Of a DNA stretch of 37,073 nucleotides, positions 23,734 to 31,929 are shown piece after piece. The position numbers were made by a program, and so were the translations under genes. The notes beneath the pieces were generated by a model, which saw only the letters and a program-made list of their open reading frames with translations, was not told where the DNA came from and searched no databases. Location: positions 1 through 37,073 of the forward strand of contig NZ_JAFLJM010000030.1 of NCBI RefSeq assembly GCF_017745675.1. Reading direction: 5' to 3'. The DNA comes from Alkalihalobacillus sp. BA299. Lineage in GTDB: Bacteria; Bacillota; Bacilli; Bacillales; Bacillaceae_F. Each line of letters begins with the position of its first letter. Positions within the stretch are counted from its first letter, which is position 1.

Positions 23734-25758
23734 ATGAATCGGATTTTTCGTAACACGATATTTTATTTATTAATATTTTTAGTCATCGTTGGGATTGTAA
23801 GTGTCTTTAGCGGTGATCAAACTGAAACGACGCCAATGACAGTTGATCAGTTTTATGAGAAACTTCAAAATGGCGAAGTTACTACTCTTTCTTTAAAGCC
23901 TGAGCGACAAGTGTACTTAGTACGTGGACAGCTTGTGAACTCGCCAGAGGGAGAGTATTTCCAAACATATATTCCTAGGGCTGAATTGGCAGTTGAAAGA
24001 CTGTTTGATGTTCAAGAAGGTGGAGCTACTGCACCTGAATTCATCATGGAGCCTGCTGATGAGACTAGTGGTTGGGTTACCTTTTTTACGTCCATTATTC
24101 CATTTATCATTATCTTCATTCTTTTCTTCTTTTTACTAAGCCAAGCTCAAGGTGGCGGAAGCCGTGTCATGAATTTTGGTAAGAGTAAAGCGAAGATGGT
24201 TCAGGATGACAAAAAGAAAGCGAAATTTAAAGATGTTGCTGGTGCAGATGAAGAAAAGCAAGAACTTGTGGAAGTTGTTGAGTTCTTAAAAGACCCACGA
24301 AAGTTTTCTGCCATTGGTGCTCGTATTCCTAAAGGGGTTCTACTGGTGGGACCGCCGGGTACAGGTAAAACCTTACTCGCTAGAGCCGTTGCGGGTGAAG
24401 CGGGTGTTCCTTTCTTCTCAATCAGTGGTTCTGATTTTGTTGAAATGTTTGTTGGGGTTGGTGCATCACGTGTACGTGACCTTTTTGAAAATGCAAAGAA
24501 AAATGCTCCTTGTATTATTTTTATCGATGAAATTGATGCGGTTGGACGACAACGTGGTGCTGGATTAGGTGGAGGTCACGATGAGCGTGAACAGACACTA
24601 AACCAATTACTCGTTGAAATGGATGGATTTAGTGCGAATGAAGGAATTATCATTATTGCGGCGACAAACCGTGCCGATATCCTTGACCCTGCATTATTAC
24701 GTCCAGGACGCTTTGACCGTCAAATATTAGTAGGACGACCAGATGTTAAAGGTCGTGAAGAAGTGTTAAAAGTACATGCGAGAAATAAACCGCTCGCTGA
24801 TGATGTTGATTTAAAAGCGATTGCTGCCAGAACACCTGGCTTCTCTGGTGCCGATTTAGAAAACCTTCTTAATGAAGCTGCGCTTGTTGCTGCTCGTAAT
24901 GATAAGAAGAAAGTCAATATGGTTCATATTGAAGAAGCAATAGACCGTGTTATTGCGGGGCCAGCTAAAAAGAGCCGAGTTATTTCAGCAAAGGAAAAGA
25001 AAATTGTGGCTTGGCATGAAGCTGGACATACAGTTGTTGGTGTGAAGCTCGAAAATGCAGATATGGTTCATAAAGTGACCATTGTTCCAAGAGGTCAAGC
25101 TGGTGGATATGCTGTTATGCTTCCAAAAGAAGACCGTTACTTTATGACAAAACCTGAATTACTTGATAAAATTATGGGCTTACTTGGTGGGCGTGTCGCC
25201 GAAGAAATTACATTTGGCGAAGTGAGTACAGGGGCTCACAATGATTTCCAGCGAGCAACAGGAATTGCGCGTAAAATGGTCACGGAATATGGTATGAGTG
25301 AAAAGCTCGGTCCATTGCAATTTGGACAAAGTTCTGGTGGTCAAGTCTTCTTAGGACGAGATATTCAAAATGAACAAAATTATAGTGATCAAATTGCATA
25401 TGAAATTGACTTAGAAGTACAACGATTTATTAAAGAGAGTTATGAACGTTGTAAGCAAATCCTTCTTGATAATAAAGATAAGCTAGATCTTGTAGCAGAA
25501 ACGTTAATGGAACTTGAAACGTTAGATGCTGAACAAATTAAATCACTTGTTAACGAAGGCAAACTTCCTGAGAATCATCATACGGATATGTATCGTAAAG
25601 AAGAAGCTAAATCTGAAACCACTCAAGATGGTGATGTGAAAGTCAATATTTCATCTAAAAAAGAGGAAACTGAACCAAAAGTAGAAAGTGAAGTAAAACC
25701 TTCGGAAGATCCAGCAGAAAAGTCAACAACAGATGAAGATGATAAATCAGATAAGTAA
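23734..25758 (+). CDS. ftsH: ATP-dependent membrane zinc protease FtsH
   Basis: FtsH degrades misfolded membrane proteins and regulators. In Bacillus it is also needed for sporulation onset. Two membrane spans (about 5-25 and 112-134) flank an extracytoplasmic domain. The AAA domain has Walker A GPPGTGKT (206-213), the pore loop FVGVGASRVRD and the second region of homology RPGRFDRQ. The zinc site HEAGH starts at 428. At 674 residues it is longer than B. subtilis FtsH (637), the extra being an acidic, K/E/D/S-rich tail from about 625. ATG 23734 follows GGAGGAGG. Confidence 0.97.
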   Translation: MNRIFRNTIFYLLIFLVIVGIVSVFSGDQTETTPMTVDQFYEKLQNGEVTTLSLKPERQVYLVRGQLVNSPEGEYFQTYIPRAELAVERLFDVQEGGATAPEFIMEPADETSGWVTFFTSIIPFIIIFILFFFLLSQAQGGGSRVMNFGKSKAKMVQDDKKKAKFKDVAGADEEKQELVEVVEFLKDPRKFSAIGARIPKGVLLVGPPGTGKTLLARAVAGEAGVPFFSISGSDFVEMFVGVGASRVRDLFENAKKNAPCIIFIDEIDAVGRQRGAGLGGGHDEREQTLNQLLVEMDGFSANEGIIIIAATNRADILDPALLRPGRFDRQILVGRPDVKGREEVLKVHARNKPLADDVDLKAIAARTPGFSGADLENLLNEAALVAARNDKKKVNMVHIEEAIDRVIAGPAKKSRVISAKEKKIVAWHEAGHTVVGVKLENADMVHKVTIVPRGQAGGYAVMLPKEDRYFMTKPELLDKIMGLLGGRVAEEITFGEVSTGAHNDFQRATGIARKMVTEYGMSEKLGPLQFGQSSGGQVFLGRDIQNEQNYSDQIAYEIDLEVQRFIKESYERCKQILLDNKDKLDLVAETLMELETLDAEQIKSLVNEGKLPENHHTDMYRKEEAKSETTQDGDVKVNISSKKEETEPKVESEVKPSEDPAEKSTTDEDDKSDK

Positions 25759-25764
25759 TAGTTT

Positions 25765-25798
25765 AAATAGGATGTCATTAGGCATCCTATTTTCTTTT
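25765..25798 (+). terminator. Terminator after ftsH
   Basis: AAATAGGATG (25765-25774) pairs perfectly with CATCCTATTT (25783-25792), followed by TCTTTT. Confidence 0.85.
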
Positions 25799-25858
25799 GA
25801 AAGTGATAAAATTGAGGTAAAGTATACATATAATTTAGTGAAATGTGGTGAACCTAAT

Positions 25859-26644
25859 ATGATATTTGTTGTAGATGTAGGTAATACGAATATTGTTCTT
25901 GGTGTGTACGATGGTGATGATTTAATCCACCATTGGAGAATAGCTACGAGTCGTGATAAAACAGAAGATGAATATGGAATGCTTGTAAAAAGCTTGTTTC
26001 ATGACCAAAATCTTAATGTAACTGAGATTGATGGAATTATCATTTCCTCGGTTGTGCCACCGATTATGTTTGCACTTGAAAAAATGTGTAAAAAATATTT
26101 TGATATTGATCCGATTGTGATTGGTCCTGGAATTAAAACAGGTCTAAATATAAAATATGAAAATCCAAGAGAAGTAGGGGCAGATCGAATCGTCAATGCA
26201 GTATCGGCGATCCATTTGTATGGAAGCCCGTTGATTATTGTTGATTTTGGGACAGCGACTACGTTTTGTTATATCAATGAAGAGAGACAGTATATGGGCG
26301 GAGCCATCGCGCCAGGAGTTGGAATATCGACTGAGGCCCTTTACACAAGAGCTTCCAAGCTCCCTCGAATCGAAATATCCAAGCCGCCATCTGTCGTTGG
26401 GAAGAATACAGTGAATGCAATGCAAGCCGGGATTTTTTATGGATATGTGGGTCAAGTCGATGAAATCGTAAGAAGAATGAAAGAGCAATCATCAGTAGAA
26501 CCTAGAGTTATTGCTACTGGAGGATTAGCCTCACTCATTGGTAAAGAGTCCAATACGATCGAAGTTGTTGATCCGTTTTTAACACTAAAAGGATTACAAA
26601 TGATTTATGTGAAAAATGCAAGGAAGGAAGAAGAGCATGAGTGA
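25859..26644 (+). CDS. coaX: Type III pantothenate kinase CoaX
   Basis: CoaX phosphorylates pantothenate, the first step to coenzyme A. It belongs to the ASKHA fold and is resistant to CoA feedback. Signatures are DVGNTN (6-11), the GADRIVNA segment and DFGTATT. The 261 residues match the family (258 in B. subtilis). ATG 25859 is chosen by the conserved N-terminus with GTGGTGA upstream. The open frame back to 25733 crosses the ftsH stop and terminator and is not coding. Its last eight bases overlap hslO. A TATAAT at 25829 may be its -10 box, but no fitting -35 is seen. Confidence 0.95.
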   Translation: MIFVVDVGNTNIVLGVYDGDDLIHHWRIATSRDKTEDEYGMLVKSLFHDQNLNVTEIDGIIISSVVPPIMFALEKMCKKYFDIDPIVIGPGIKTGLNIKYENPREVGADRIVNAVSAIHLYGSPLIIVDFGTATTFCYINEERQYMGGAIAPGVGISTEALYTRASKLPRIEISKPPSVVGKNTVNAMQAGIFYGYVGQVDEIVRRMKEQSSVEPRVIATGGLASLIGKESNTIEVVDPFLTLKGLQMIYVKNARKEEEHE

Positions 26645-27530
26645 TTATCTTGTAAAGGCGATTGCTTTTGATGGAAAAGTAAGAGCCTACGCTACACGTA
26701 CGACCGAAATGGTTAATGAAGCGACAAAACGTCAAGATACTTGGCCAACGGCATCAGCTGCACTAGGAAGAGCAATGACAGCAGCGACAATGATGGGGGC
26801 GATGTTAAAAGGTGATGAAAAAATAACCGTCAAAATCGAAGGGGACGGGCCAATCGGTCACATTTTAGTCGATACGAATGCAAAAGGAGAAACAAGGGGT
26901 TATGTGAAAAACCCCCATGTTCATTTTGACTTAAACGCACAAGGGAAGTTAGATGTGGCCCGGGCCGTAGGTAGAAGTGGTCAACTGTCTGTCGTAAAAG
27001 ACTTAGGCCTGAGAGATTTTTTTACTGGAAATGTCCCGCTTATTTCCGGGGAATTAGGTGAGGATTTTACGTACTACTTTGTAACGTCTGAACAAATTCC
27101 ATCGGCCGTCGGTGTCGGTGTCCTCGTTAACCCGGATCATTCGATATTAGCTTCTGGTGGGTTTATCCTTCAAATGATGCCGGGAGCTGGTAATGAAATT
27201 ATTGAATCCATTGAGAAGCGAATAGGTGAAATTCCACCGATCTCAAAGTTAATCGAAGCTGGAAAAACGCCAGAAGAAATTTTGCAAGAATCAGTTGGTC
27301 GAGAAAATTTAAAAATTCTGGATAAAATGAATGTGAAGTTCTCCTGTACTTGTTCGAAGCAGAGGTTTGAAAATGCCATCATTAGTCTAGGTACGGAAGA
27401 GATTCAAGCGATGATAAATGAAGAAGGAAAAGCAGAAACACGCTGTCATTTTTGTAATGAAACGTACCTATTCTCTAAAGAAGAATTAGAAGGCTTATTA
27501 GCAGAGGCTAACAAGAAAGAAAAAATTTAA
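26637..27530 (+). CDS. hslO: Redox-regulated chaperone Hsp33
   Basis: Hsp33 is a holdase switched on by oxidative unfolding. The four zinc-binding cysteines lie at C237/C239 (CTC) and C270/C273 (CHFC); on oxidation they form disulfides and release zinc. The product has 297 residues (291 in B. subtilis). ATG 26637 follows AAGGAAG and overlaps coaX by eight bases. In B. subtilis yacD (a PrsA-like foldase) follows. Here the next gene is cysK directly, 99 bases on. Confidence 0.95.
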   Translation: MSDYLVKAIAFDGKVRAYATRTTEMVNEATKRQDTWPTASAALGRAMTAATMMGAMLKGDEKITVKIEGDGPIGHILVDTNAKGETRGYVKNPHVHFDLNAQGKLDVARAVGRSGQLSVVKDLGLRDFFTGNVPLISGELGEDFTYYFVTSEQIPSAVGVGVLVNPDHSILASGGFILQMMPGAGNEIIESIEKRIGEIPPISKLIEAGKTPEEILQESVGRENLKILDKMNVKFSCTCSKQRFENAIISLGTEEIQAMINEEGKAETRCHFCNETYLFSKEELEGLLAEANKKEKI

Positions 27531-27547
27531 ATTATCAAAAAAATGAA

Positions 27548-27576
27548 TTGACTTAATGGAAATCATTTGCTATTAT
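27548..27576 (+). promoter_or_regulatory. Sigma-A promoter of cysK
   Basis: TTGACT (27548-27553), a 17-base spacer and TATTAT (27571-27576), each one base off consensus. Start of transcription is expected near 27583. Confidence 0.75.
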
Positions 27577-27585
27577 AAACATAAT

Positions 27586-27610
27586 AAAACCAATGAATTT
27601 ACTCGGTATT
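27586..27610. promoter_or_regulatory. Dyad at the cysK transcription start, possible CymR operator
   Basis: AAAACC (27586-27591) and GGTATT (27605-27610) form a near-perfect inverted repeat with an AT-rich 13-base centre, placed just past the predicted start. That is where a repressor would block. cysK is under CymR control in B. subtilis, and the reverse-strand reading (ATACC...ATTGG) looks similar to CymR sites as I recall them. Confidence 0.35.
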
Positions 27611-27629
27611 AATGAAAGGGGAAGTTGTA

Positions 27630-28556
27630 ATGCGTGTAGCAAACTCGATAACAGATTTAATTGGACAAACACCTTTAGTAAAGTTAAACCGAATCGTACC
27701 TGAAGGATCTGCAGACATATACTTAAAACTGGAGTATTTTAATCCTGGAAGTAGTGTAAAAGATCGTATTGCATTAGCAATGATTGAAGCTGCTGAAAAA
27801 GATGGACGTCTTAAGCCAGAAGATACGATTGTTGAACCTACAAGTGGAAACACAGGTATTGGCTTAGCAATGGTAGCAGCAGCTAAAGGATATAAAACAA
27901 AATTAGTTATGCCTGAAACAATGAGTATAGAGCGACGTAACTTATTAAGAGCTTATGGCGCAGAGCTAGTTCTTACTCCTGGACCTGAAGGAATGGGTGG
28001 AGCTATTCGTAAAGCGACTGAGTTATCTAAAGAAGAAGGCTACTTCATGCCTCAACAATTTGAAAACGAAGCAAACCCAGAGATCCACCGTGAAACAACA
28101 GGGAAAGAGCTTCTTGAGCAAGTTGAAGGTAGCGTGGATGCATTTGTATCTGGTATTGGAACAGGTGGTACGATTACAGGTGCTGGTGGTTTGTTAAAAG
28201 AAAACTTCCCAGAGTTAAAAATATATGCAGTAGAGCCAGCTGATTCTCCAGTTCTATCTGGCGGAAACCCAGGACCTCACAAAATTCAAGGAATCGGAGC
28301 AGGATTTGTTCCTTCAATTTTAGATACTGAAATTTATGATGAAGTCATCCAAGTAACGAATGACCAAGCGTTTGAATATGCACGCCGTGCAGGCCGCGAA
28401 GAAGGTATCTTAGGTGGGATTTCTTCAGGTGCTGCGATTTATGCAGCGCTTCAAGTAGCTGAAAAATTAGGGGCAGGTAAAAAAGTTGTAGCAATTATCC
28501 CAAGTAACGGTGAGCGTTATTTATCTACACCGCTTTACCAATTTGATGAACAATAA
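27630..28556 (+). CDS. cysK: Cysteine synthase A (O-acetylserine sulfhydrylase)
   Basis: CysK makes cysteine from O-acetylserine and sulfide using PLP. The PLP lysine is K44 in SSVKDR, the substrate loop is TSGNTG (71-76), and the phosphate-binding GTGGT loop is present. The length is 308, identical to B. subtilis. In that species CysK also binds the regulator CymR, so it senses and controls sulfur metabolism. ATG 27630 follows AAGGGGAAG. It is a single-gene unit with its own promoter and a strong terminator at 28571. Confidence 0.97.
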   Translation: MRVANSITDLIGQTPLVKLNRIVPEGSADIYLKLEYFNPGSSVKDRIALAMIEAAEKDGRLKPEDTIVEPTSGNTGIGLAMVAAAKGYKTKLVMPETMSIERRNLLRAYGAELVLTPGPEGMGGAIRKATELSKEEGYFMPQQFENEANPEIHRETTGKELLEQVEGSVDAFVSGIGTGGTITGAGGLLKENFPELKIYAVEPADSPVLSGGNPGPHKIQGIGAGFVPSILDTEIYDEVIQVTNDQAFEYARRAGREEGILGGISSGAAIYAALQVAEKLGAGKKVVAIIPSNGERYLSTPLYQFDEQ

Positions 28557-28570
28557 TAAGAGTGGAAGGG

Positions 28571-28600
28571 GGCTGACTGTATGGGTCAGCCTCTTTTTTT
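28571..28600 (+). terminator. Terminator after cysK
   Basis: GGCTGAC (28571-28577) pairs with GTCAGCC (28585-28591), followed by TCTTTTTTT. Confidence 0.9.
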
Positions 28601-28672
28601 GGTTGACCACGATAAGTGATCAGAGGGTCGATTTTTGATTGATTTTGTCGAGAAATCTTTAAATGGGTGAAA

Positions 28673-28840
28673 GTTGAAAATAAATCTTGCAAAGTTGAAA
28701 ATAAAAGCACCGAGGTTGAAAATAATTTGAGCAAACTTAAAAATAAAAGCACTAAACTTGAAAATAAACAGTTCAAGTTCCAAAATAACGGCTTCGAAAT
28801 TGAAAACAAATCCTGCGAAATTAGAAAAAGAGATTAAGCA
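28673..28840. repeat. Eight-unit array with exact 21-bp period between cysK and pabB
   Basis: Units start at 28673, 28694, 28715, 28736, 28757, 28778, 28799 and 28820, with no insertion or deletion. The best-kept part is GTTGAAAATAAA; the rest of each unit varies. On the + strand the period of seven codons gives a heptad-like peptide (KVENKSC, KVENKST, EVENNLS, KLKNKST ...) ending at a TAA, openable from a GTG at about 28670 with no good ribosome site. A DNA role (A-tracts every two helical turns) is equally likely. The rest of the 450-base gap holds a palindrome AAAAAGAGCTTTTT near 28847 and the promoter below. Confidence 0.8.
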
Positions 28841-28926
28841 CCATAAAAAAGAGCTTTTTCCCTGAAAAAATACACTATACAGTAGACATTTTATTTCATG
28901 GCACCTTCTCCCTTTCGTATTTACTG

Positions 28927-28954
28927 TTGCGCTTTTTATAAATTGTTGTAGAAT
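28927..28954 (+). promoter_or_regulatory. Probable sigma-A promoter of the folate operon
   Basis: TTGCGC (28927-28932), 16 bases, TAGAAT (28949-28954). It is moderate in both boxes but is the best candidate ahead of pabB. Confidence 0.4.
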
Positions 28955-29010
28955 AAACTGTAAGAAAAATGGTTGGACATCATTCGCCATTAATGAGGAG
29001 AGTGAATTAA

Positions 29011-30453
29011 TTGCTTCAGGACAATTCCACAAGTACCCGCAAAGTGTTGACAGCGAAAATCCCATTAAGTGAAAGCGTTTGGTTTCAACAGTATAAGCAG
29101 CTTTCAAAAGAGGAATCCTATCATGTCTTGTTAGAAAGTGGACGAGCAGGAAAGTATCATATCATTGGTTTAAAGCCTGTTGCTTGCATCAGAGGAAAAG
29201 GTCACACATTAACGATTAACTATGAGGGAGAAACCCTAACGCGGACAGGAGACCTTTTGGACAATATGAGATCATGGATGGCAGAACAGCAGCGGATTTT
29301 TTCAAAGGATGCTCCACCATTTCAAGGCGGAGCGATTGGGTATATAAGCTATGATCTCGTCAGACAAATAGAAAAACTCCCTGATCTAGCTAAAGACGAT
29401 CTAGACATGGAAGAGCTCTATTTTTTAGTTTTTGATGAGGTGTTTGTTTTTGATGTAGAGAACGAGGAACTAACCATTATCGTTCATTGTAATAACAGTG
29501 AGATAAGTAATGCAATGGAGCGTTTAGAGAACTACAAAGCGTCTTGGGTAGAGCAGCCAATAAAAGATTGGCAATGGCAATGTCTAAAAGAAACAAACGG
29601 AAACGAATGGATGGCCTCTTTATCAGAGGCAGAGTTTTCAAAAGCGGTCGAAAAAATTCAGGATTATATTGCTGCAGGGGATGTTTTTCAAGTAAACTTA
29701 TCGGTTCGCCAGGCGAAACCACTGACTACTGACCCACTTCATATTTATGAAAAGCTCCGGGAAATTAATCCATCTCCTTATATGGCTTACTTTCATACCC
29801 CGGATTTCCAACTAACGTGCGGTTCACCTGAGCTTTTAGTTAAAAAAGCAGGAGATGAAGTGAGTACTAGGCCGATTGCGGGAACGAGGTCTAGAGGAAA
29901 AACAGCAGAAGAAGATAAAAAAAATGCTAAAACATTAATTGAAAATGAAAAAGAACGGGCTGAGCATATTATGCTCGTCGACTTAGAGAGAAATGATTTA
30001 GGAAGAGTATGTGAATTTGGTTCTGTTGAAGTTGATGAGCTAATGGTGATTGAAAAGTACTCACATGTGATGCATATTGTGTCTAACGTGAAAGGTCGCC
30101 TTTCAAAGGAGAAGGATGCATATGATGCTATCCGTGCTACTTTCCCAGGTGGTACGATTACTGGTGCTCCCAAAGTTCGTACAATGGAAATTATTGAAGA
30201 ACTAGAACCAGTAAGGCGAGGAATTTATACAGGATCTGTTGGCTGGATCGGTTATAATGGAGATATGGAATTAAATATCGTGATTCGAACGATGCTTGCA
30301 AAAGATGGACTTGCTTATGTGCAAGCTGGTGCAGGAATTGTCATTGACTCTAATCCGCAACATGAGTACAAAGAATCATTGAAAAAAGCAACGGCACTAT
30401 GGCGTGCAAAAGAGATGAGTGAAGAAGAGGTAAGTAAAGAAAAAGTAAAGTAG
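29011..30453 (+). CDS. pabB: Aminodeoxychorismate synthase component I
   Basis: PabB converts chorismate with ammonia from PabA to 4-amino-4-deoxychorismate, on the way to p-aminobenzoate and folate. The 480-residue chorismate-binding protein has the C-terminal signatures PIAGTRSRGKT, NEKERAEHIMLVDLERNDLG and FPGGTITGAPKVRTMEIIE. It resembles the anthranilate synthase subunit TrpE, but position next to pabA-pabC-folP decides for PabB. The start is TTG 29011 with GAGGAG ten bases upstream. It begins an operon of eight tightly packed genes. Confidence 0.93.
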   Translation: MLQDNSTSTRKVLTAKIPLSESVWFQQYKQLSKEESYHVLLESGRAGKYHIIGLKPVACIRGKGHTLTINYEGETLTRTGDLLDNMRSWMAEQQRIFSKDAPPFQGGAIGYISYDLVRQIEKLPDLAKDDLDMEELYFLVFDEVFVFDVENEELTIIVHCNNSEISNAMERLENYKASWVEQPIKDWQWQCLKETNGNEWMASLSEAEFSKAVEKIQDYIAAGDVFQVNLSVRQAKPLTTDPLHIYEKLREINPSPYMAYFHTPDFQLTCGSPELLVKKAGDEVSTRPIAGTRSRGKTAEEDKKNAKTLIENEKERAEHIMLVDLERNDLGRVCEFGSVEVDELMVIEKYSHVMHIVSNVKGRLSKEKDAYDAIRATFPGGTITGAPKVRTMEIIEELEPVRRGIYTGSVGWIGYNGDMELNIVIRTMLAKDGLAYVQAGAGIVIDSNPQHEYKESLKKATALWRAKEMSEEEVSKEKVK

Positions 30454-30471
30454 AGCTGAGGAGGAATTAAT

Positions 30472-31071
30472 ATGATTTTAATGATTGATAACTACGATTC
30501 ATTTACGTACAATTTAGTGCAATACCTTGGAGAAATGGGCGAAGAGTTAGTTGTAAGACGAAATGATGAAATTACGATTGAAGAAATTGAAAAAAAATTA
30601 AATCCTGATTATTTAATGATATCTCCTGGTCCATGTAGTCCTAATGAAGCAGGAATTAGTTTAGAAGCAATTGAATACTTTGCGGGGAAAATTCCGATTT
30701 TTGGAGTGTGCCTTGGTCATCAGTCGATAGGACAAGTATTTGGTGGCAAAGTTATCCGAGCAGAACGATTGATGCACGGAAAAACTTCAAAAATCAGTCA
30801 TGATGAGCGTACGATCTTTGAAGGAATCGATATGCCTTTTACGGCGACAAGATATCATTCTTTAATTGTCGAACGGGAGTCGTTACCAAATTGCTTAGAA
30901 ATTACAGCGGAAACGAGTGAAGGTGAAATTATGGGGCTTCGTCACAAAACGCTTCCTATCGAAGGAGTTCAATTTCATCCTGAATCGATCATGACTGAAG
31001 CGGGTAAACGTTTGCTGCGTAATTTTATTGAGTGTTATAAGGGGCGTACCTCATCATGTACATCTACGTAA
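30472..31071 (+). CDS. pabA: Glutamine amidotransferase PabA/TrpG
   Basis: PabA hydrolyses glutamine and passes ammonia to PabB. In Bacillus the same protein also serves anthranilate synthase (TrpE), hence trpG. Class I amidotransferase signatures are MIDNYDSFTYN, the nucleophile C80 in FGVCLGHQSIG and the FHPES histidine/glutamate. The length is 199 (194 in B. subtilis). ATG 30472 has GAGGAGG upstream. The last 16 bases overlap pabC. A few GAG/TAG triplets precede it, but not a regular TRAP-binding array. Confidence 0.94.
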   Translation: MILMIDNYDSFTYNLVQYLGEMGEELVVRRNDEITIEEIEKKLNPDYLMISPGPCSPNEAGISLEAIEYFAGKIPIFGVCLGHQSIGQVFGGKVIRAERLMHGKTSKISHDERTIFEGIDMPFTATRYHSLIVERESLPNCLEITAETSEGEIMGLRHKTLPIEGVQFHPESIMTEAGKRLLRNFIECYKGRTSSCTST

Positions 31072-31928
31072 ACGGTGAAATTGTATCGTCTAAAGATGCG
31101 AAGATCTCAGTGTTTGATCACGGTTTTATGTATGGTCTAGGTGTATTTGAAACGTTTCGTATTTATGAAGGTCATCCATTTTTAATGGATGACCATTTTC
31201 ATCGCCTTCGTCAAAGTTTACAACAGCTTTCAATCAACTGGGTTTATAACAAAGAAGAAATTTCGTTTATTTTAAAACAGTTATTAGAAAAAAATAATAT
31301 ATCGAATGCCTATGTAAGGTGGAATGTTTCTGCAGGTGTTGGTCCTTTAGGCCTGCAAGTTGAGCCGTATGAGAAACCTTCCACGATCGTTTACGTCAAA
31401 CCTTTACCAGAGACGTTATCTTATAGTAAACGTGGTGTCCTTTTAAAGACGAAAAGAAATACACCGGAAGGTAACGAACGTTTAAAGTCCCATCATTATC
31501 TGAATAATATTATTGGTAAAAAAGAAGTAGGTTCTGACATAGAGATTGAAGGTATTTTTCTAACAGAAGAAGGGTTTCTTGCAGAAGGTATCGTTTCAAA
31601 TCTTTTTTGGGTAAAACATAATGTTGTTTATACACCAGCGATTAAAACGGGAATACTAAATGGAGTGACCAGGCAGTTTGTCATGTCGCTACTAAAACAA
31701 TTAGGGATCAAGTGCCGAGAAGGTTTTTTTAGAAAAAGTGATTTATATGAGGCGGAAGAAGCTTTTGTTACAAACTCCATTCAGGAAATTGTTTCTCTTC
31801 GTGATGTTGATGGAAGGACAAGCTTTCATCCGGATACGCCTTTAGCTACAAAGTTACGAAAAATATACCACTTACTAAGAACGCAGCTTAGTAGTCGAAT
31901 TGAAATATCTAAGAAGGAGTTTAGTTGA
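31056..31928 (+). CDS. pabC: Aminodeoxychorismate lyase PabC
   Basis: PabC is a PLP enzyme that releases pyruvate from aminodeoxychorismate, yielding p-aminobenzoate. It is a fold-type IV (branched-chain aminotransferase-like) protein of 290 residues (293 in B. subtilis) with VFDHGFMYGLGVFET near the start, the probable PLP lysine K144 in LKSHHYLNN, and the EAFVTNSIQEI segment. ATG 31056 lies within the end of pabA, so translation is coupled. folP starts one base past its stop. Confidence 0.93.
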   Translation: MYIYVNGEIVSSKDAKISVFDHGFMYGLGVFETFRIYEGHPFLMDDHFHRLRQSLQQLSINWVYNKEEISFILKQLLEKNNISNAYVRWNVSAGVGPLGLQVEPYEKPSTIVYVKPLPETLSYSKRGVLLKTKRNTPEGNERLKSHHYLNNIIGKKEVGSDIEIEGIFLTEEGFLAEGIVSNLFWVKHNVVYTPAIKTGILNGVTRQFVMSLLKQLGIKCREGFFRKSDLYEAEEAFVTNSIQEIVSLRDVDGRTSFHPDTPLATKLRKIYHLLRTQLSSRIEISKKEFS

Positions 31929-31929
31929 T

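Noticed and set aside
25797..25834. Full sigma-A promoter for coaX
   Set aside because: TATAAT at 25829 is good, but TTGAAA (25797) is 26 bases away and TTGAGG (25812) only 11; no valid spacing.
28673..28840. CRISPR array
   Set aside because: The period of 21 bp is too short, with no identical repeats separated by unique spacers and no cas genes.
28586..29107. Minus-strand frame of 173 codons over the cysK-pabB gap
   Set aside because: Its F/I-rich repeats are only the complement of the 21-bp array, and it runs antisense into pabB and over the cysK terminator.
30405..30471. TRAP-binding (GAG/UAG) array ahead of pabA
   Set aside because: Only about six triplets with irregular spacing (0 to more than 20 bases); a TRAP site needs nine or more at 2-3 base spacing.
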